Notes: generated by a model from the sequence alone, not told the origin. A stretch of 64,000 nt of DNA from Desulfobacteraceae bacterium (GCA_011390755.1 JAABRU010000001.1:62001-126000); one strand, 5' to 3'. Positions 7,582-17,427 are shown, counted from the first letter of the stretch. Translations and numbers: made by a program.

Positions 7582-7587
7582 TAAAAA

Positions 7588-7715
7588 CCTGACACCGAAC
7601 CCCTGACACCGAACCCCTGACACCGAACCCCTGACACCGAACCCCTGACACCGAACCCCTGACACCGAACCCCTGACACCGAACACCTGACACCAAACAC
7701 CTGACACCGAACACT
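7588..7715 (+). repeat. 14-bp tandem array 2 (about nine units)
   Basis: Unit CTGACACCGAACCC repeated about nine times, the last units drifting to ACAC variants. The reverse complement shares GGTG.CAGG with array 1. Same 14-bp period in both arrays, which suggests one origin followed by inversion. No gene in 7479-7738. Confidence 0.95.
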
Positions 7716-7738
7716 GATAACTGAAAAAAGGGGTGCAA

Positions 7739-7978
7739 ATGGATAATAAGACTTTGACAGATAAAAAGAAAAGGGTGGCGGCCATTGCCGCGGTGACGAC
7801 CTATATTAAGAGTCAGGAAGAAATGATGGCTGCAATGGCAGCAGCGGATCAGTCTGCCGAAGCTGCCCCGAAACCGGTGGCTCTGCCATCCCTGTGGGGT
7901 GTCAGCGGCCGCCAGGATCTCATGCAGTACCGCAACCTGATGCAGATGAAAGCCTTTCACGGTCTAAGATTTAAATAA
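7739..7978 (+). CDS. Small soluble OadG-tail-like protein of the transcarboxylase locus
   Basis: 79 aa. The N-terminal helix (DKKKRVAAIAAVTTYIKSQ) is followed by an Ala-rich linker and a conserved-looking C-terminus (LWGVSGRQDLMQYRNLMQM). This ending is reminiscent of the tail of decarboxylase gamma subunits (OadG/MmdD), which assemble the alpha subunit with its partners, but the usual N-terminal membrane helix is absent. Purine-rich AAAAAAGGGG precedes it; ATG 7739 chosen over GTG 7733. Sits between the 12S-type and 5S-type genes, so a structural or assembly subunit of the transcarboxylase is inferred. Confidence 0.7.
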   Translation: MDNKTLTDKKKRVAAIAAVTTYIKSQEEMMAAMAAADQSAEAAPKPVALPSLWGVSGRQDLMQYRNLMQMKAFHGLRFK

Positions 7979-8037
7979 TACATCGTTATTTTATATTTTA
8001 ACATAATGTTTTAACCATTTTACAGGGAGAATCAAAT

Positions 8038-10062
8038 ATGAGCGATCAAGTAACCATGACCGAAATGAATTACGGCCCGGACAGACCGACTGCCAAAAAT
8101 CCGGTAAAAGTGATGGATTTGTCTCTGCGGGACGGGCATCAGTCCCTTTTTGCCACCCGCGGACGCACCGAAGACATGATTCCCGTGGCCGAACTGATGG
8201 ATGAAGTCGGTTTCTGGGCAATTGAAACCTGGGGCGGTGCCACCTTTGACACCATGCACCGCTTTCTTAATGAAGATCCCTGGGAACGGCTCCGCACCCT
8301 GAAACGCTATATCAAAAAGACCCCCTTTTCCATGCTGCTCCGGGCGCAGAACCTGGTGGGCTACCGCAATTATGCCGATGATCTGGCCGAAGTATTTGTG
8401 GAAAGAGCCGCGGAAAACGGCATGGATGTCTTCCGCACCTTTGACGCGCTCAATGACTACCGCAATTTTGAAACCGTAGTCAAAGGCATCAAAAAAGCCG
8501 GAAAACATTTCCAGGGCTGTATCTGCTACACCATGACCGAACCCCGTCTGGGCGGCGAGGTCTATAATCTGGATTATTATATCAATAAAGCCAAAGACCT
8601 GGAATCCATGGGTGCGGACAGTATCTGTATCAAAGATATGGCCGGTCTGATTGCTCCCTATGATGCATACAAACTCATCAAAGCCCTGAAAGAATCGGTC
8701 AAACCGCCCATTCATCTGCACAGTCATTTCACCTCCGGCATGTCTCCCATGAGTCATCTCAAAGCCATTGAGGCCGGTGTGGATATTGTGGATACCTGCA
8801 TGACCCCCTATGCCTACCGCACCTCCCATGCGGCTGTGGAGCCTTTGGTCATGGCTCTTCTGGGAACCAACCGGGACACCGGCTTTGATATTAAAAAACT
8901 GGCTGTCATCAATGAGATTCTTGAAAAAGAGGTCATGCCCAAATACAAACACCTGCTGGATGACAGCAAGGTTTCTGTTATTGACATTAACGTGCTGCTG
9001 CACCAGACACCCGGCGGAATGCTCTCCAACCTGGTCAACCAGCTTCGGGAAATGGATGCTTTGGACAAAATCGGTGAAGTTTACAAAGAACTTCCCAGGG
9101 TACGGAAGGATCTGGGGCAGATTCCCCTGGTTACACCCACCAGCCAGATTGTGGGGATTCAGACCGTCAACAACGTGCTCTTTGACGATGAAAATGAGCG
9201 TTACAAAATGATTACCGGTCAGGTGAAGGACCTTTGTTACGGTCTGTACGGAAAAACAGCAGTTCCCATCAATCCCGAAGTGCAGAAAAAGGCCCTCAAA
9301 GGTTATGCCAGAGGCGAGGAACCCATTAGCTGCCGTCCCGCGGAAGTGCTGGAACCTGAACTGGAAAAAGCCAAAGCCGAAATCGGCGATCTGGCCAAAG
9401 ATATTGATGATGTGGTGCTCTACGCCATCTACCCCGTAACCGGAAAGAAATTCCTGAAATGGAAATACGGTGTGGAAGCTCCGCCCAAAGAAGTGCTGCC
9501 CAGAACGATGGAGGATGTGAAAAAACAGGATGAGCTTATCAAAAAAGCCAAAGCCGGAAAACTGTATGAAAAGAAAGAAGCTCCGGAAAAAGGCGAAGCC
9601 ACCCGTACCTTCAACGTCTTTATTGACGGCGATTTCTTTGAAGTGGATGTGGATGAACCGGGCGGCGCTCCGGTCATTGCCTACCAGGCTCCGGCTGCAT
9701 CTGCTGCCGCACCGGCACCCGCAGGTGCTCCTGCTCCGGCCGCAGCGCCCAAACCGGCGGCTCCGGCTGCCCCCAAACCGGCCGCACCGAAACCGGCCGC
9801 CCCCAAAGCCGCCGCAGCACCTGCCCCGGCCGCCGCAGCCAATGTGGACGGAACACCCCTGAATGCCCCCATGCCCGGTATGATCGTGGATTTCAAGAAA
9901 AATGTGGGGGACAGTGTGGAAAAAGGCGAAACCGTCGTCATTCTCGAAGCCATGAAGATGGAAAACGCACTTCCGGCCCCGGTCGGCGGAACCATCAAAG
10001 CCATCAATTTTGCCAGCGGGGATTCTGTTGCCAAAAATGCAGTTCTCTGCGTAATCGGATAA
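8038..10062 (+). CDS. Transcarboxylase 5S / pyruvate carboxylase subunit B fused to biotin carrier domain
   Basis: 674 aa. Residues about 18-290 form an HMGL-like TIM barrel (DLSLRDGHQSLFATRGRT, metal-site HLHSHFTSG). About 300-500 is the conserved carboxylase (PYC_OADA) domain. About 540-600 is an Ala/Pro/Lys linker, and the C-terminus is a biotinyl domain with the EAMKMEN motif, biotin-accepting lysine K640. It carboxylates pyruvate to oxaloacetate from carboxybiotin. With the 12S subunit this gives methylmalonyl-CoA + pyruvate <-> propionyl-CoA + oxaloacetate. No biotin carboxylase gene is nearby. The 5S and 1.3S parts, separate in Propionibacterium, are fused here. Confidence 0.93.
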   Translation: MSDQVTMTEMNYGPDRPTAKNPVKVMDLSLRDGHQSLFATRGRTEDMIPVAELMDEVGFWAIETWGGATFDTMHRFLNEDPWERLRTLKRYIKKTPFSMLLRAQNLVGYRNYADDLAEVFVERAAENGMDVFRTFDALNDYRNFETVVKGIKKAGKHFQGCICYTMTEPRLGGEVYNLDYYINKAKDLESMGADSICIKDMAGLIAPYDAYKLIKALKESVKPPIHLHSHFTSGMSPMSHLKAIEAGVDIVDTCMTPYAYRTSHAAVEPLVMALLGTNRDTGFDIKKLAVINEILEKEVMPKYKHLLDDSKVSVIDINVLLHQTPGGMLSNLVNQLREMDALDKIGEVYKELPRVRKDLGQIPLVTPTSQIVGIQTVNNVLFDDENERYKMITGQVKDLCYGLYGKTAVPINPEVQKKALKGYARGEEPISCRPAEVLEPELEKAKAEIGDLAKDIDDVVLYAIYPVTGKKFLKWKYGVEAPPKEVLPRTMEDVKKQDELIKKAKAGKLYEKKEAPEKGEATRTFNVFIDGDFFEVDVDEPGGAPVIAYQAPAASAAAPAPAGAPAPAAAPKPAAPAAPKPAAPKPAAPKAAAAPAPAAAANVDGTPLNAPMPGMIVDFKKNVGDSVEKGETVVILEAMKMENALPAPVGGTIKAINFASGDSVAKNAVLCVIG

Positions 10063-10084
10063 ATCCTTCGTTCCTCCTCCCCGG

Positions 10085-10122
10085 CAGGGGAAGACCGGAA
10101 ATGCCGGCCCGGTCTTCCCCTG
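10085..10122 (+). terminator. Hairpin after the 5S/biotin gene
   Basis: CAGGGGAAGACCGG pairs perfectly with CCGGTCTTCCCCTG about 20 nt after the stop codon. There is no clean U tract, so it may be a processing or stability hairpin, or a weak terminator. Confidence 0.6.
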
Positions 10123-10148
10123 TTACAAAGAGATGAGTAATGCGTAGG

Positions 10149-10211
10149 GTGGGCACGGTTTTTTGTGCCCACCATAGATGAGTAGGTCGGGTTAGCGAAG
10201 CGTAACCCGAC
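10149..10211. repeat. Two adjacent short palindromes (REP-like)
   Basis: First hairpin GGTGGGCAC...GTGCCCACC (10149-10173), second GTCGGGTTAGCG..CGTAACCCGAC (10186-10211). Both types are common intergenic palindromes in unrelated bacteria. They fill the gap between the carboxylase gene and sucC. Confidence 0.7.
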
Positions 10212-10314
10212 ATTTCAGAAAAAAATGTTGCTAATTTTCAGAAACCGGAAATCAATATATATCCTCCTGAATTCTGACTCCTGAATTCAGAATTCTTTAT
10301 AATAAGGAAATACC

Positions 10315-11478
10315 ATGAAAATCCATGAATATCAGGCAAAAGAGTTATTCAGAAAACACAATGTGGCTGTTCCCGACGGCGGCCCGGCTTTTACCGTGGA
10401 AGAAGCCAAAGCCCTGGCTGAAAAACTGGGGTCCTTCCCGGTTGTCGTCAAAGCCCAGATCCATGCAGGCGGACGCGGCAAGGGCGGCGGCGTGAAAGTG
10501 GCCAAAAACATGGCCGAATTTGAAAAATACGCCAGCGAAATTCTGGGCATGACCCTGGTGACCAAACAGACCGGCCCTGAAGGCAGACTGGTGAAAAAAC
10601 TGCTTGTCGAACAGGGACTCAATATTGCCAAAGAACTGTACCTGAGCATCCTTCCGGACCGGGCCACAGCCAAAATGGTCATCATGGCCAGCGAAGCGGG
10701 CGGTATGGATATTGAGGAAGTCGCGGAAGCCACACCCGAAAAAATCATCAAGGTCTATGTGGATCCCATGGCCGGTCTCCAGGCCTATCATCTGCGGGAT
10801 GCGGCCTTCGGTCTCAATATCCCCGCAGCAGCCCAGAAAGCCTTCATGGGTCTGCTGAAAAACCTCTTCAACTTCTGCGTCAGCTATGACTGCTCCATGG
10901 TGGAAATCAATCCCCTGGTACTGACCGCAGAAAACAATGTGCTCGCACTGGATGCCAAGGTGGATTTCGACTCCAACGCCCTTTACCGTCATAAAGACGT
11001 GGTGGAATACCGCGATCTGGACGAGGAGGATCCCAATGAGGTGGAAGCCTCCAAATTCGGTCTCAATTATATCCAGCTGGGCAGCGGCAATGTGGGCAAT
11101 ATGGTCAACGGCGCGGGCCTTGCAATGGCAACAATGGACTGCATCAATTTGGCGGGCGGCAATCCGGTCAACTTCCTGGATGTCGGGGGCGGAGCCAGTG
11201 CCGAGCAGATTGAAAACGGTTTCCGCATTCTCCAGAGTGATCCCGAAGTCAAAGCCATCCTCATCAATATTTTCGGCGGCATCCTCCGATGCGACCGCCT
11301 GGCCAACGGTGTGGTGCAGGCCGCGGAAAAAGTCGGCCTGAGAGTGCCGGTCATCATCCGCATGGAAGGCACCAACCTGGCAGAAGGAAAGAAAATTCTG
11401 GCTGATTCCGGTCTGGATCTTATCAATGCTGCGGATCTCAAAGATGCGGCCGAAAAGCTCAAAGCAGCCATTCAGTAA
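10315..11478 (+). CDS. sucC: Succinate--CoA ligase (ADP-forming) beta subunit
   Basis: 387 aa, full length. ATP-grasp N-terminus starting [17 protein letters not shown], with [18 protein letters not shown] as nucleotide-binding region, [10 protein letters not shown], and the C-terminal CoA-ligase domain with [14 protein letters not shown] and [10 protein letters not shown]. Together with sucD it interconverts succinyl-CoA and succinate with ATP or GTP formation, linking the methylmalonyl-CoA branch to the citric-acid-cycle acids. Followed by sucD after 26 bp. Confidence 0.97.
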   Translation: MKIHEYQAKELFRKHNVAVPDGGPAFTVEEAKALAEKLGSFPVVVKAQIHAGGRGKGGGVKVAKNMAEFEKYASEILGMTLVTKQTGPEGRLVKKLLVEQGLNIAKELYLSILPDRATAKMVIMASEAGGMDIEEVAEATPEKIIKVYVDPMAGLQAYHLRDAAFGLNIPAAAQKAFMGLLKNLFNFCVSYDCSMVEINPLVLTAENNVLALDAKVDFDSNALYRHKDVVEYRDLDEEDPNEVEASKFGLNYIQLGSGNVGNMVNGAGLAMATMDCINLAGGNPVNFLDVGGGASAEQIENGFRILQSDPEVKAILINIFGGILRCDRLANGVVQAAEKVGLRVPVIIRMEGTNLAEGKKILADSGLDLINAADLKDAAEKLKAAIQ

Positions 11479-11504
11479 CCCATATTGAAAAAGAGGATAA
11501 TAAA

Positions 11505-12380
11505 GTGAGCATACTTGTCAATAAAGACACGAAACTGTTGGTCCAGGGAATTACAGGAAAAGAAGGGCAGTTCCACACCCGTGCCTGCGTGGAATACGGC
11601 ACAAATGTGGTGGCCGGTGTGACACCGGGCAAGGGCGGCCAGAAAATGGATGAAATCCCGGTGTTCAATACCGTGAAGGATGCGGTAAAGACCACGGGCG
11701 CAGATGCCAGCATGATTTTTGTTCCGCCCCCCTTTGCCGCAGATGCGATTATGGAAGCCACGGACGCGGAAGTTCCCCTGATCGTATGCATTACCGAGGG
11801 CATTCCGGTCATGGACATGATGAAGGTGAAAAACTATATCAAGGGCAAACCCGTGCGCCTCATCGGTCCCAACTGCCCCGGTATCATCACACCGGGCGAA
11901 TGCAAAATCGGCATTATGCCGGCCGTGATCCACAAACCCGGAAAAATCGGTGTGGTTTCCCGCTCCGGAACCCTCACCTATGAAGCCGTCCACGCACTGA
12001 CCCTGGCGGGACTGGGCCAGACCACCTGTATCGGTATCGGCGGAGACCCGGTCAACGGAACCAATTTCATTGACTGCCTCAGCCGCTTCAAAGACGACCC
12101 GGCCACCAAAGGTATCGTCATGATCGGTGAAATCGGCGGTTCCGCAGAGGAAGAGGCCGCGGATTATATCAAAGTCAATGTGAAAAAGCCGGTGGTGGGA
12201 TTCATCGCGGGACTCACCGCACCTCCGGGACGCCGCATGGGCCACGCGGGCGCCATCATCAGCGGCAACAGCGGCACCGGCCAGAGCAAAGTGGCCGCCA
12301 TGAAAGCCAACGGCATCAGCGTATGCGAAAACCTGGCCTATCTCAAAGATGTCTGCCAGGAGACATTTGCAAACGTGTAA
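11505..12380 (+). CDS. sucD: Succinate--CoA ligase alpha subunit
   Basis: 291 aa, GTG start at 11505 with AGAGGA upstream. Rossmann CoA-binding N-terminus ([21 protein letters not shown]), [13 protein letters not shown], the phospho-histidine segment GHAGAIISG and the ending [11 protein letters not shown]. The 3' third of this gene reappears at 19915-20222. Short sucD-like pieces recur in repeats at 23011 and 29938. Confidence 0.97.
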   Translation: MSILVNKDTKLLVQGITGKEGQFHTRACVEYGTNVVAGVTPGKGGQKMDEIPVFNTVKDAVKTTGADASMIFVPPPFAADAIMEATDAEVPLIVCITEGIPVMDMMKVKNYIKGKPVRLIGPNCPGIITPGECKIGIMPAVIHKPGKIGVVSRSGTLTYEAVHALTLAGLGQTTCIGIGGDPVNGTNFIDCLSRFKDDPATKGIVMIGEIGGSAEEEAADYIKVNVKKPVVGFIAGLTAPPGRRMGHAGAIISGNSGTGQSKVAAMKANGISVCENLAYLKDVCQETFANV

Positions 12381-12409
12381 TCAGAATAAAAATCTCTCCT
12401 TTCAATAAC

Positions 12410-12446
12410 AAAGCGGCATGGGAAATCTTTTCCCAGCCGCTTTTTT
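12410..12446 (+). terminator. Rho-independent terminator of sucCD
   Basis: Stem AAAGCGGC-a-TGGGAAA with TTTCCCA-GCCGCTTT and a run of six T, 30 nt after the sucD stop codon. Confidence 0.9.
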
Positions 12447-12638
12447 GTCCTGACCGTAAGATGCAAACCTGAAGTTCTTCGGCCCCTTGCCAAAAAAGAT
12501 AAATAATGTTAAAAGATTGTTTCGTATTATTGTCATCAGGAGAGGACGCACATATCCGAAGCATATTTCCAATGTATTTAAATTCCTGCTTCTGAATATC
12601 TTGATTCATGAAACCGAAACAGTGAAAGGCGGGAAACC

Positions 12639-12884
12639 ATGCAGACAGTTATTTCCATTCGCGATGAACTGGTACAAAGAGTCCGGCAGGCAACATTGCT
12701 GACGCATTTTAAAAATATGGGAGAATTTGTGGAGTTTCTGATTGAAGAAAAGATAAAAGAAACGGAAAATCAGAAAAACGATCCCATATTCCGGATGCGC
12801 GGAATGCTGAAAGGCAAAATCGGAGGAACAGAGTTGTTTATGCAGGATAAACAGTCTGAAATTCAGAAGGAATATGCCGGATGA
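12639..12884 (+). CDS. VapB-like antitoxin of a PIN-domain pair
   Basis: 81-aa protein with an N-terminal DNA-binding-like segment (TVISIRDELVQRVRQA...NMGEFVEFLIEEKI), resembling ribbon-helix-helix antitoxins, and a charged toxin-binding C-terminus. The next gene overlaps it by 4 nt (ATGA) and encodes a PIN nuclease, the standard VapBC arrangement. No clear family beyond this could be assigned. Confidence 0.75.
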   Translation: MQTVISIRDELVQRVRQATLLTHFKNMGEFVEFLIEEKIKETENQKNDPIFRMRGMLKGKIGGTELFMQDKQSEIQKEYAG

Positions 12885-13294
12885 ACATTTTTGTCATTGA
12901 TGCCTGTACGTTGATTGCATATCTGTTTGATGAAAAAGGAGCAGATATTTTTGAACGTATGCTGATTCAGGCCCGTCATAATGAAATCAGGCTGGTGATG
13001 CACGCCGTCAATCTGGGAGAAGTGTATTACGATATTCTCAAGCGGAACGACTATGCAACCGCCCAACTGACATATCGCAGCATCAGGCAGTTGCCAATCC
13101 GGTTTGAAGATCGGATTGATGATCCCATGATTTTCAAAGTCGGTGAATTGAAAAGTTCATACCGCATTTCCTATGCCGATGCCTTTGCATCAGCCCATAC
13201 CCTGCTTCTGAATGCCCGCCTGATTACAACAGATCATAAGGAATTTGAACCGCTGGAAAAGGCTGAAGTCCTTTCAGTTTTTTGGTTGCGTTAA
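12881..13294 (+). CDS. VapC-like PIN-domain ribonuclease toxin
   Basis: 137-aa PIN domain. Acidic active-site candidates are Asp7 in VIDACTLIAYLF, the Glu in NLGEVYYDI, the Asp in ISYADAFASAHT and the Asp in RLITTDHKEFE. Such enzymes cleave tRNA or rRNA. Coupled to the upstream antitoxin gene. Its stop codon lies 14 bp from the convergent end of the dynamin operon, so the toxin pair borders that cluster. Confidence 0.88.
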   Translation: MNIFVIDACTLIAYLFDEKGADIFERMLIQARHNEIRLVMHAVNLGEVYYDILKRNDYATAQLTYRSIRQLPIRFEDRIDDPMIFKVGELKSSYRISYADAFASAHTLLLNARLITTDHKEFEPLEKAEVLSVFWLR

Positions 13295-13307
13295 AAAACA
13301 ATATTTC

Positions 13308-15116
13308 TTACCCCATCTGCCGAAGCATATCATTCAGTGCATTGACCAGCGGAGCATGCTCCTGTTTCACAGCTTCACTGCCTGTTTTCTTTTTCTCCCG
13401 TTCCGATACGGCTTCAGCATGTTTCCGCTGTATTTCGCTGAGCATGGATTCCTTTGACTTTTCCAGATATGCCAAAGCCTGATCCCGAATCAATGAGAGA
13501 GATGTTCCCTGATTCTCATCTCTGCCGTAAACAGCTCGGTGAGAAGCATCTTTGATCAGTTGAACTGCCTGTTCTTTCATGGCATTCACTTTTTTGCGTT
13601 TGGCAAAATACATTCCGCCGATAAGAGCAACCGGTATCAGAATCCCTCCGGATGCCAATGCCGCTCCCATTGAGAAAACCGCTCCTGTGGAAATACCGGT
13701 AAGAGAAGCCAGTGCTGCTGAACCCAACAGTGTGGGAGTACTCATCAGAGAACCCATCAGCACTGCGCCGCCCACACCAGATATAACTCCGGCTCCGGCA
13801 TAACCCGCACCGGAACCTTCTGTTTCCTTCAGATGCAGAGCGCTTCGGAGACTGTCCTGATACATGCCGAATGTGGTATTGTTGAATGTGTTAAGCATCT
13901 CCTGACAGGAACAGGCATATGCCTCAATACTTTTGGCAATGGACTTACCCGTATCCTCAGCAGCGGTTTTTATCAGATCCGTATCATTCATCTGAAGAAT
14001 CCTTTCGATCCTTTCTTTTGCCAGACTCTCAATTTCAGATGTCCTCCTGTAACAAATCCCGTTAATCTCATTTCTTGTTCGGGCAAGGGTATCATTGCAT
14101 TTGCGTTCAAGAGATTTCATTTCTGTTTCCAATGAACTGACGAGTTCATCCATCTCTGATGCTTCCCTGTTCACAATGCTCATCTGATAGTCAATATCTG
14201 CAAGAGATTTCTGAATTCCTTGTGTGAGTTGCTGCCGAATAACGGGAAGCCTGATGGCATTTTTGCTGTTTTTCAGCAGGTCAGCAAAAATTCTCTCTCG
14301 GCATTCACGTATTTTTGATTTCTCAATTTCTGCCGGTCTGTTCTCCTCTTCACCGCAAAGCGCAGTCCATGCACTGAGGGATAAAATCCGTTCACGGGGA
14401 AGCCCTGTATTTTTCTGAACATATTCAATGTAACCGGCCAGTTCTTTGTCATTGAATTCAGTCTGATCAATTTTGTTGACAAGAATGCTGAACCAGCGTT
14501 TTTTCTCCCGCACCAGTTCGAAAAGGGTTTTATCAGTCCTTCCGTAGGGCGGCTGGGTTGCAAGAACCAGAAGAAATCCGTCTCCTTTGTTTATGGCATC
14601 CAGCATTTCCTGATCATGCCGTTCAATAACAGAATCAAATCCGGGTGTATCCTGAAGAATCAGTCCGTCTTTCAGATATTGCGAAGGATAGTGAACACGC
14701 AGCATTTTCCGGGCTTGGGAAGACGGATTATCCTGTGGGATATTCAGTTCCGTACCCCATTCACGGACAATATTTCTGGCTTCCGTGAGATCGGGGCAGC
14801 GAAACTGACGGATCACATTGCCTCCGGTATCCAGAATCTCCACCCTGATAGGATCACCGTAGCAAATCTCTGTCAGAAGCGAGGTTGTCGGGGTAAGGTC
14901 TTCCGGCAGCAGACGCACACCAAGCAGGGCATTGATGACGGCTGACTTGCCCCGCGAAAATCCTCCGCATACCATCAGCCGGAATATGTCTGACTTCAAT
15001 TCCAGACGGGCATTCTGAATCAGTTGCAACAATTCTTCCGGAGCCCTGTTTTGTTTCAGCACTTTTTCATGTTCTGACAGCACCCTTGAAAAATCAGACA
15101 GTTCTGAAGATATCAT
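13308..15116 (-). CDS. Dynamin-like GTPase 1 (last gene of DLP operon)
   Basis: 602-aa dynamin-family protein. G1 GGFSRGKS (residues 51-58), putative G2 Thr around 75-78, G3 DTPG (156-159), G4 NKID (214-217). A helical stalk-like region (about 290-430) contains a coiled coil, a long hydrophobic Gly/Ala/Ser-rich stretch (about 437-505) looks like a membrane hairpin, and a charged helical C-terminus follows. This layout matches bacterial dynamin-like proteins (BDLP, DynA, LeoA) that remodel or fuse membranes. Start ATG overlaps the stop of the TerB-like gene by 4 nt. Substrate membrane and role unknown. Confidence 0.88.
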   Translation of the reverse strand: MISSELSDFSRVLSEHEKVLKQNRAPEELLQLIQNARLELKSDIFRLMVCGGFSRGKSAVINALLGVRLLPEDLTPTTSLLTEICYGDPIRVEILDTGGNVIRQFRCPDLTEARNIVREWGTELNIPQDNPSSQARKMLRVHYPSQYLKDGLILQDTPGFDSVIERHDQEMLDAINKGDGFLLVLATQPPYGRTDKTLFELVREKKRWFSILVNKIDQTEFNDKELAGYIEYVQKNTGLPRERILSLSAWTALCGEEENRPAEIEKSKIRECRERIFADLLKNSKNAIRLPVIRQQLTQGIQKSLADIDYQMSIVNREASEMDELVSSLETEMKSLERKCNDTLARTRNEINGICYRRTSEIESLAKERIERILQMNDTDLIKTAAEDTGKSIAKSIEAYACSCQEMLNTFNNTTFGMYQDSLRSALHLKETEGSGAGYAGAGVISGVGGAVLMGSLMSTPTLLGSAALASLTGISTGAVFSMGAALASGGILIPVALIGGMYFAKRKKVNAMKEQAVQLIKDASHRAVYGRDENQGTSLSLIRDQALAYLEKSKESMLSEIQRKHAEAVSEREKKKTGSEAVKQEHAPLVNALNDMLRQMG

Positions 15117-15541
15117 GATTCCGCTCCTTCATGAATAAGCTGTTCACCTTTGTCCTGCCATGCCTGCCCTTCCTGCGCCCATTGTGTAAAGCGATCTGCC
15201 AGTTCTTCTGATATGCCCAGATTCATCCGGACAGACTCCAGCATGAGACGTTCCAGCGGATGAAAAATCCGGTCTGCAAATGCCATGATCACGCAGTCTC
15301 TGAAAATGGTGCGTCTGAGTGTTTCCGGACGGACAGATTTCAGGAGTTTCACACACGAGGGCTCATCTTTTGCCATTGCCAAAATCCGCTCTGCCTCTGC
15401 ACGGTCAATTCCCATCGCCTCTCTGACCTGTTCAAGGAATTTGAGTTCCTCATCAGCAAGCACCTGATCTGACAAAGCAATCAGACTCAGTGCCAGAAAA
15501 TACATTTTGCTTTCCTCATCCGTCCAATCTCCTGTTTTCAT
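15113..15541 (-). CDS. TerB-like (tellurite-resistance TerB fold) protein
   Basis: 142-aa helical protein. Acidic, metal-binding-like helices typical of the TerB fold: LIALSDQVLADEELKFLEQV and the second half FADRIFHPLERLMLESV. TerB-like domains often serve as Ca-binding or membrane-associated scaffold modules in stress and phage-response islands. Here the gene is wedged between two dynamin-like GTPase genes with 4-nt overlaps on both sides. A partner or regulator of the GTPases is therefore inferred. Confidence 0.78.
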   Translation of the reverse strand: MKTGDWTDEESKMYFLALSLIALSDQVLADEELKFLEQVREAMGIDRAEAERILAMAKDEPSCVKLLKSVRPETLRRTIFRDCVIMAFADRIFHPLERLMLESVRMNLGISEELADRFTQWAQEGQAWQDKGEQLIHEGAES

Positions 15542-17427
15542 AACATCTCCTTTTGCACATAGGTTTCAATTTCCATTAAACGGTTGCGGATAATCCCAAT
15601 TTCATTTTCCGCATGGCTCAGTTCTTCAATCCGCTTTTCAAAATTCCCTTCGGCAAGTTGGCGTTCAGCCTCTGCCAGTCCTTTGTCTATGGGGTCAACC
15701 ATTATCCGAAAGTTTTCCCAGACCAGTTTTTCGCCATCCGATTTTATGGTTCGGATGTTTTCTGCAAACTTATTCTTTACAGATTCAATTATTTGGGGAA
15801 TACTTGTGAACAGTTCATTTCGAAATTTCTCTTTGAGACTGCCAAGAGCTTTCACAGTTCCCCATATACCTGTTCCGAGACCTACTGCAATAAGTCCCCA
15901 TCCCAACGGATTCCAAAGGTTTGCTGTTCCGCCCGCAAGAGCTGCCCACGCTGTCCTGATCCAGCCAATTGAAAGACTGTAACCGAGGAGACTTGCACCG
16001 CCTGTTATGATTGTCGCCCCTGCAAAAGCCCCTTTCAAAAAGTTAAAACCGCTTATATCCACTCGGATAAACTCAAAATGAAACTGACAGTCTTCTGAAA
16101 ATTTAATCAGAAGCTGCTCCAGATTGCTTGCCAGATCTTTCATTGCCGGAATTGCTTTTTCACCTAAACTTCGGTTAACCGCGTTTAAAATATCCTCTTT
16201 GAACATGTTCTCTGTCTCGGATTGAATTTCGGTCAGTCTCTTTTTCACAGCCAATATATCCCTGAAGCCGATTTCACTTATCCGTTTGGTGATATAATTC
16301 TCTGTTTTGCTTTTTATTTCAGCACACAGTCCGGCAAATTGCGGTTCACAGAGTTCCATGCTCCTGAGAAATAATTGACATTCTCTGTCAAGGTTTTTTC
16401 TCAGTTTTTCTTTCTCTTCCACCCATCGGATTTTTTCACTTGTGAGATCTTTCAACTGCCTGTTCAGGGCGGATTTTTCCGTTTGCATCTGATTTGTAAA
16501 CTGTCCCAGTTCACCTGCTGCTGCCCTCATACCGGATCGGATGGCTTCGGCTCCCCGCTGTTTTTCAAGATATTTTCTGAGTTCTGTCTCCAGACGGGGA
16601 AATCCGGAAGCATTGCTGATGGGCGTATTGCTGATCAGTGATTCCAAAGCGAATTTGGAAGAAATGCAGAACACCGCATCCGGGGTAAGTTTGCTGAACT
16701 TTCCAAATTCGCGGATGACATTGATATTGTACTCCACACCGCGTCTGAGCTGATCCTCTGCGGAATCTCCTGTCACCGGATCATGGTTCACCGCATCCAC
16801 CTTGTTCATGACAAAAAAAATCCGCTCCGTGCCTTCCTCACTGATACGCTTGAGCAAATCAAACTCTCCTCTGCATATGGGAAGTTCTGCGGTAAAAACA
16901 TACAGTATCGCATCCGCTTTTGGAATAAATTCGTAAACAATTTCATCATGGTAAGCATTGACAGAACCTTCACCGGGTGTATCCACAATAATCACACCGT
17001 CTTTTAGCCAGTCTGACTGATATTCCACCATAATACGGGACACATTTTTCTCATTGCCGGGGTTTTGCTCCTCTGTGCAGAATTCCGCTATTGTTTCAAG
17101 CGGATGTATCTGATTTTGCCCGTTTTTGAAATATACTGTAATCTGCTCTTTTTCCCCGTGCTGAACAGAAACAATTGCGGAACTGACAGGTATCAGTCCT
17201 GTGGGCATAAGTTTCGGATTACGAAGCAGTGCATTCACAAATGAGGATTTTCCCCGTTTCAACTGCCCCATTACCGCAACCTGAAATTTGTTTTCATGGA
17301 GTTTTTTCTTGGCAAAGCCGATATTTTTCACAGCTTCCGCACGTCCGTTTTTCTCCATCAGTTTTTCAGCCCGTTCCATAACCGGTATCAGCCGTTCCTT
17401 TGCCTGGTAATATGACTCCAAAAGCAT
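15538..17427 (-). CDS. Dynamin-like GTPase 2
   Basis: 629 aa. G1 GQLKRGKS (54-61), G3 DTPG (149-152), G4 NKVD (208-211). A long helical region (about 300-450) is followed by a hydrophobic, Gly/Trp-rich membrane segment (about 462-525) and a coiled-coil tail. Clearly a paralogue-type dynamin-like protein, but only distantly similar to its two neighbours outside the GTPase motifs, so not a recent duplicate. Overlaps the TerB-like gene by 4 nt. Predicted to tubulate or fuse membranes with DLP1 and DLP3. Confidence 0.88.
   Translation of the reverse strand: MLLESYYQAKERLIPVMERAEKLMEKNGRAEAVKNIGFAKKKLHENKFQVAVMGQLKRGKSSFVNALLRNPKLMPTGLIPVSSAIVSVQHGEKEQITVYFKNGQNQIHPLETIAEFCTEEQNPGNEKNVSRIMVEYQSDWLKDGVIIVDTPGEGSVNAYHDEIVYEFIPKADAILYVFTAELPICRGEFDLLKRISEEGTERIFFVMNKVDAVNHDPVTGDSAEDQLRRGVEYNINVIREFGKFSKLTPDAVFCISSKFALESLISNTPISNASGFPRLETELRKYLEKQRGAEAIRSGMRAAAGELGQFTNQMQTEKSALNRQLKDLTSEKIRWVEEKEKLRKNLDRECQLFLRSMELCEPQFAGLCAEIKSKTENYITKRISEIGFRDILAVKKRLTEIQSETENMFKEDILNAVNRSLGEKAIPAMKDLASNLEQLLIKFSEDCQFHFEFIRVDISGFNFLKGAFAGATIITGGASLLGYSLSIGWIRTAWAALAGGTANLWNPLGWGLIAVGLGTGIWGTVKALGSLKEKFRNELFTSIPQIIESVKNKFAENIRTIKSDGEKLVWENFRIMVDPIDKGLAEAERQLAEGNFEKRIEELSHAENEIGIIRNRLMEIETYVQKEML

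Noticed and set aside
7484-7715. CRISPR array
   Set aside because: The 14-bp units follow each other without spacers; there are no cas genes nearby.
8032-9003. Long open frame opposite the 5S/biotin gene
   Set aside because: Shadow frame: the plus strand encodes a well-conserved HMGL-like enzyme throughout; the minus-strand translation is His/Gly/Phe-rich and resembles no family.
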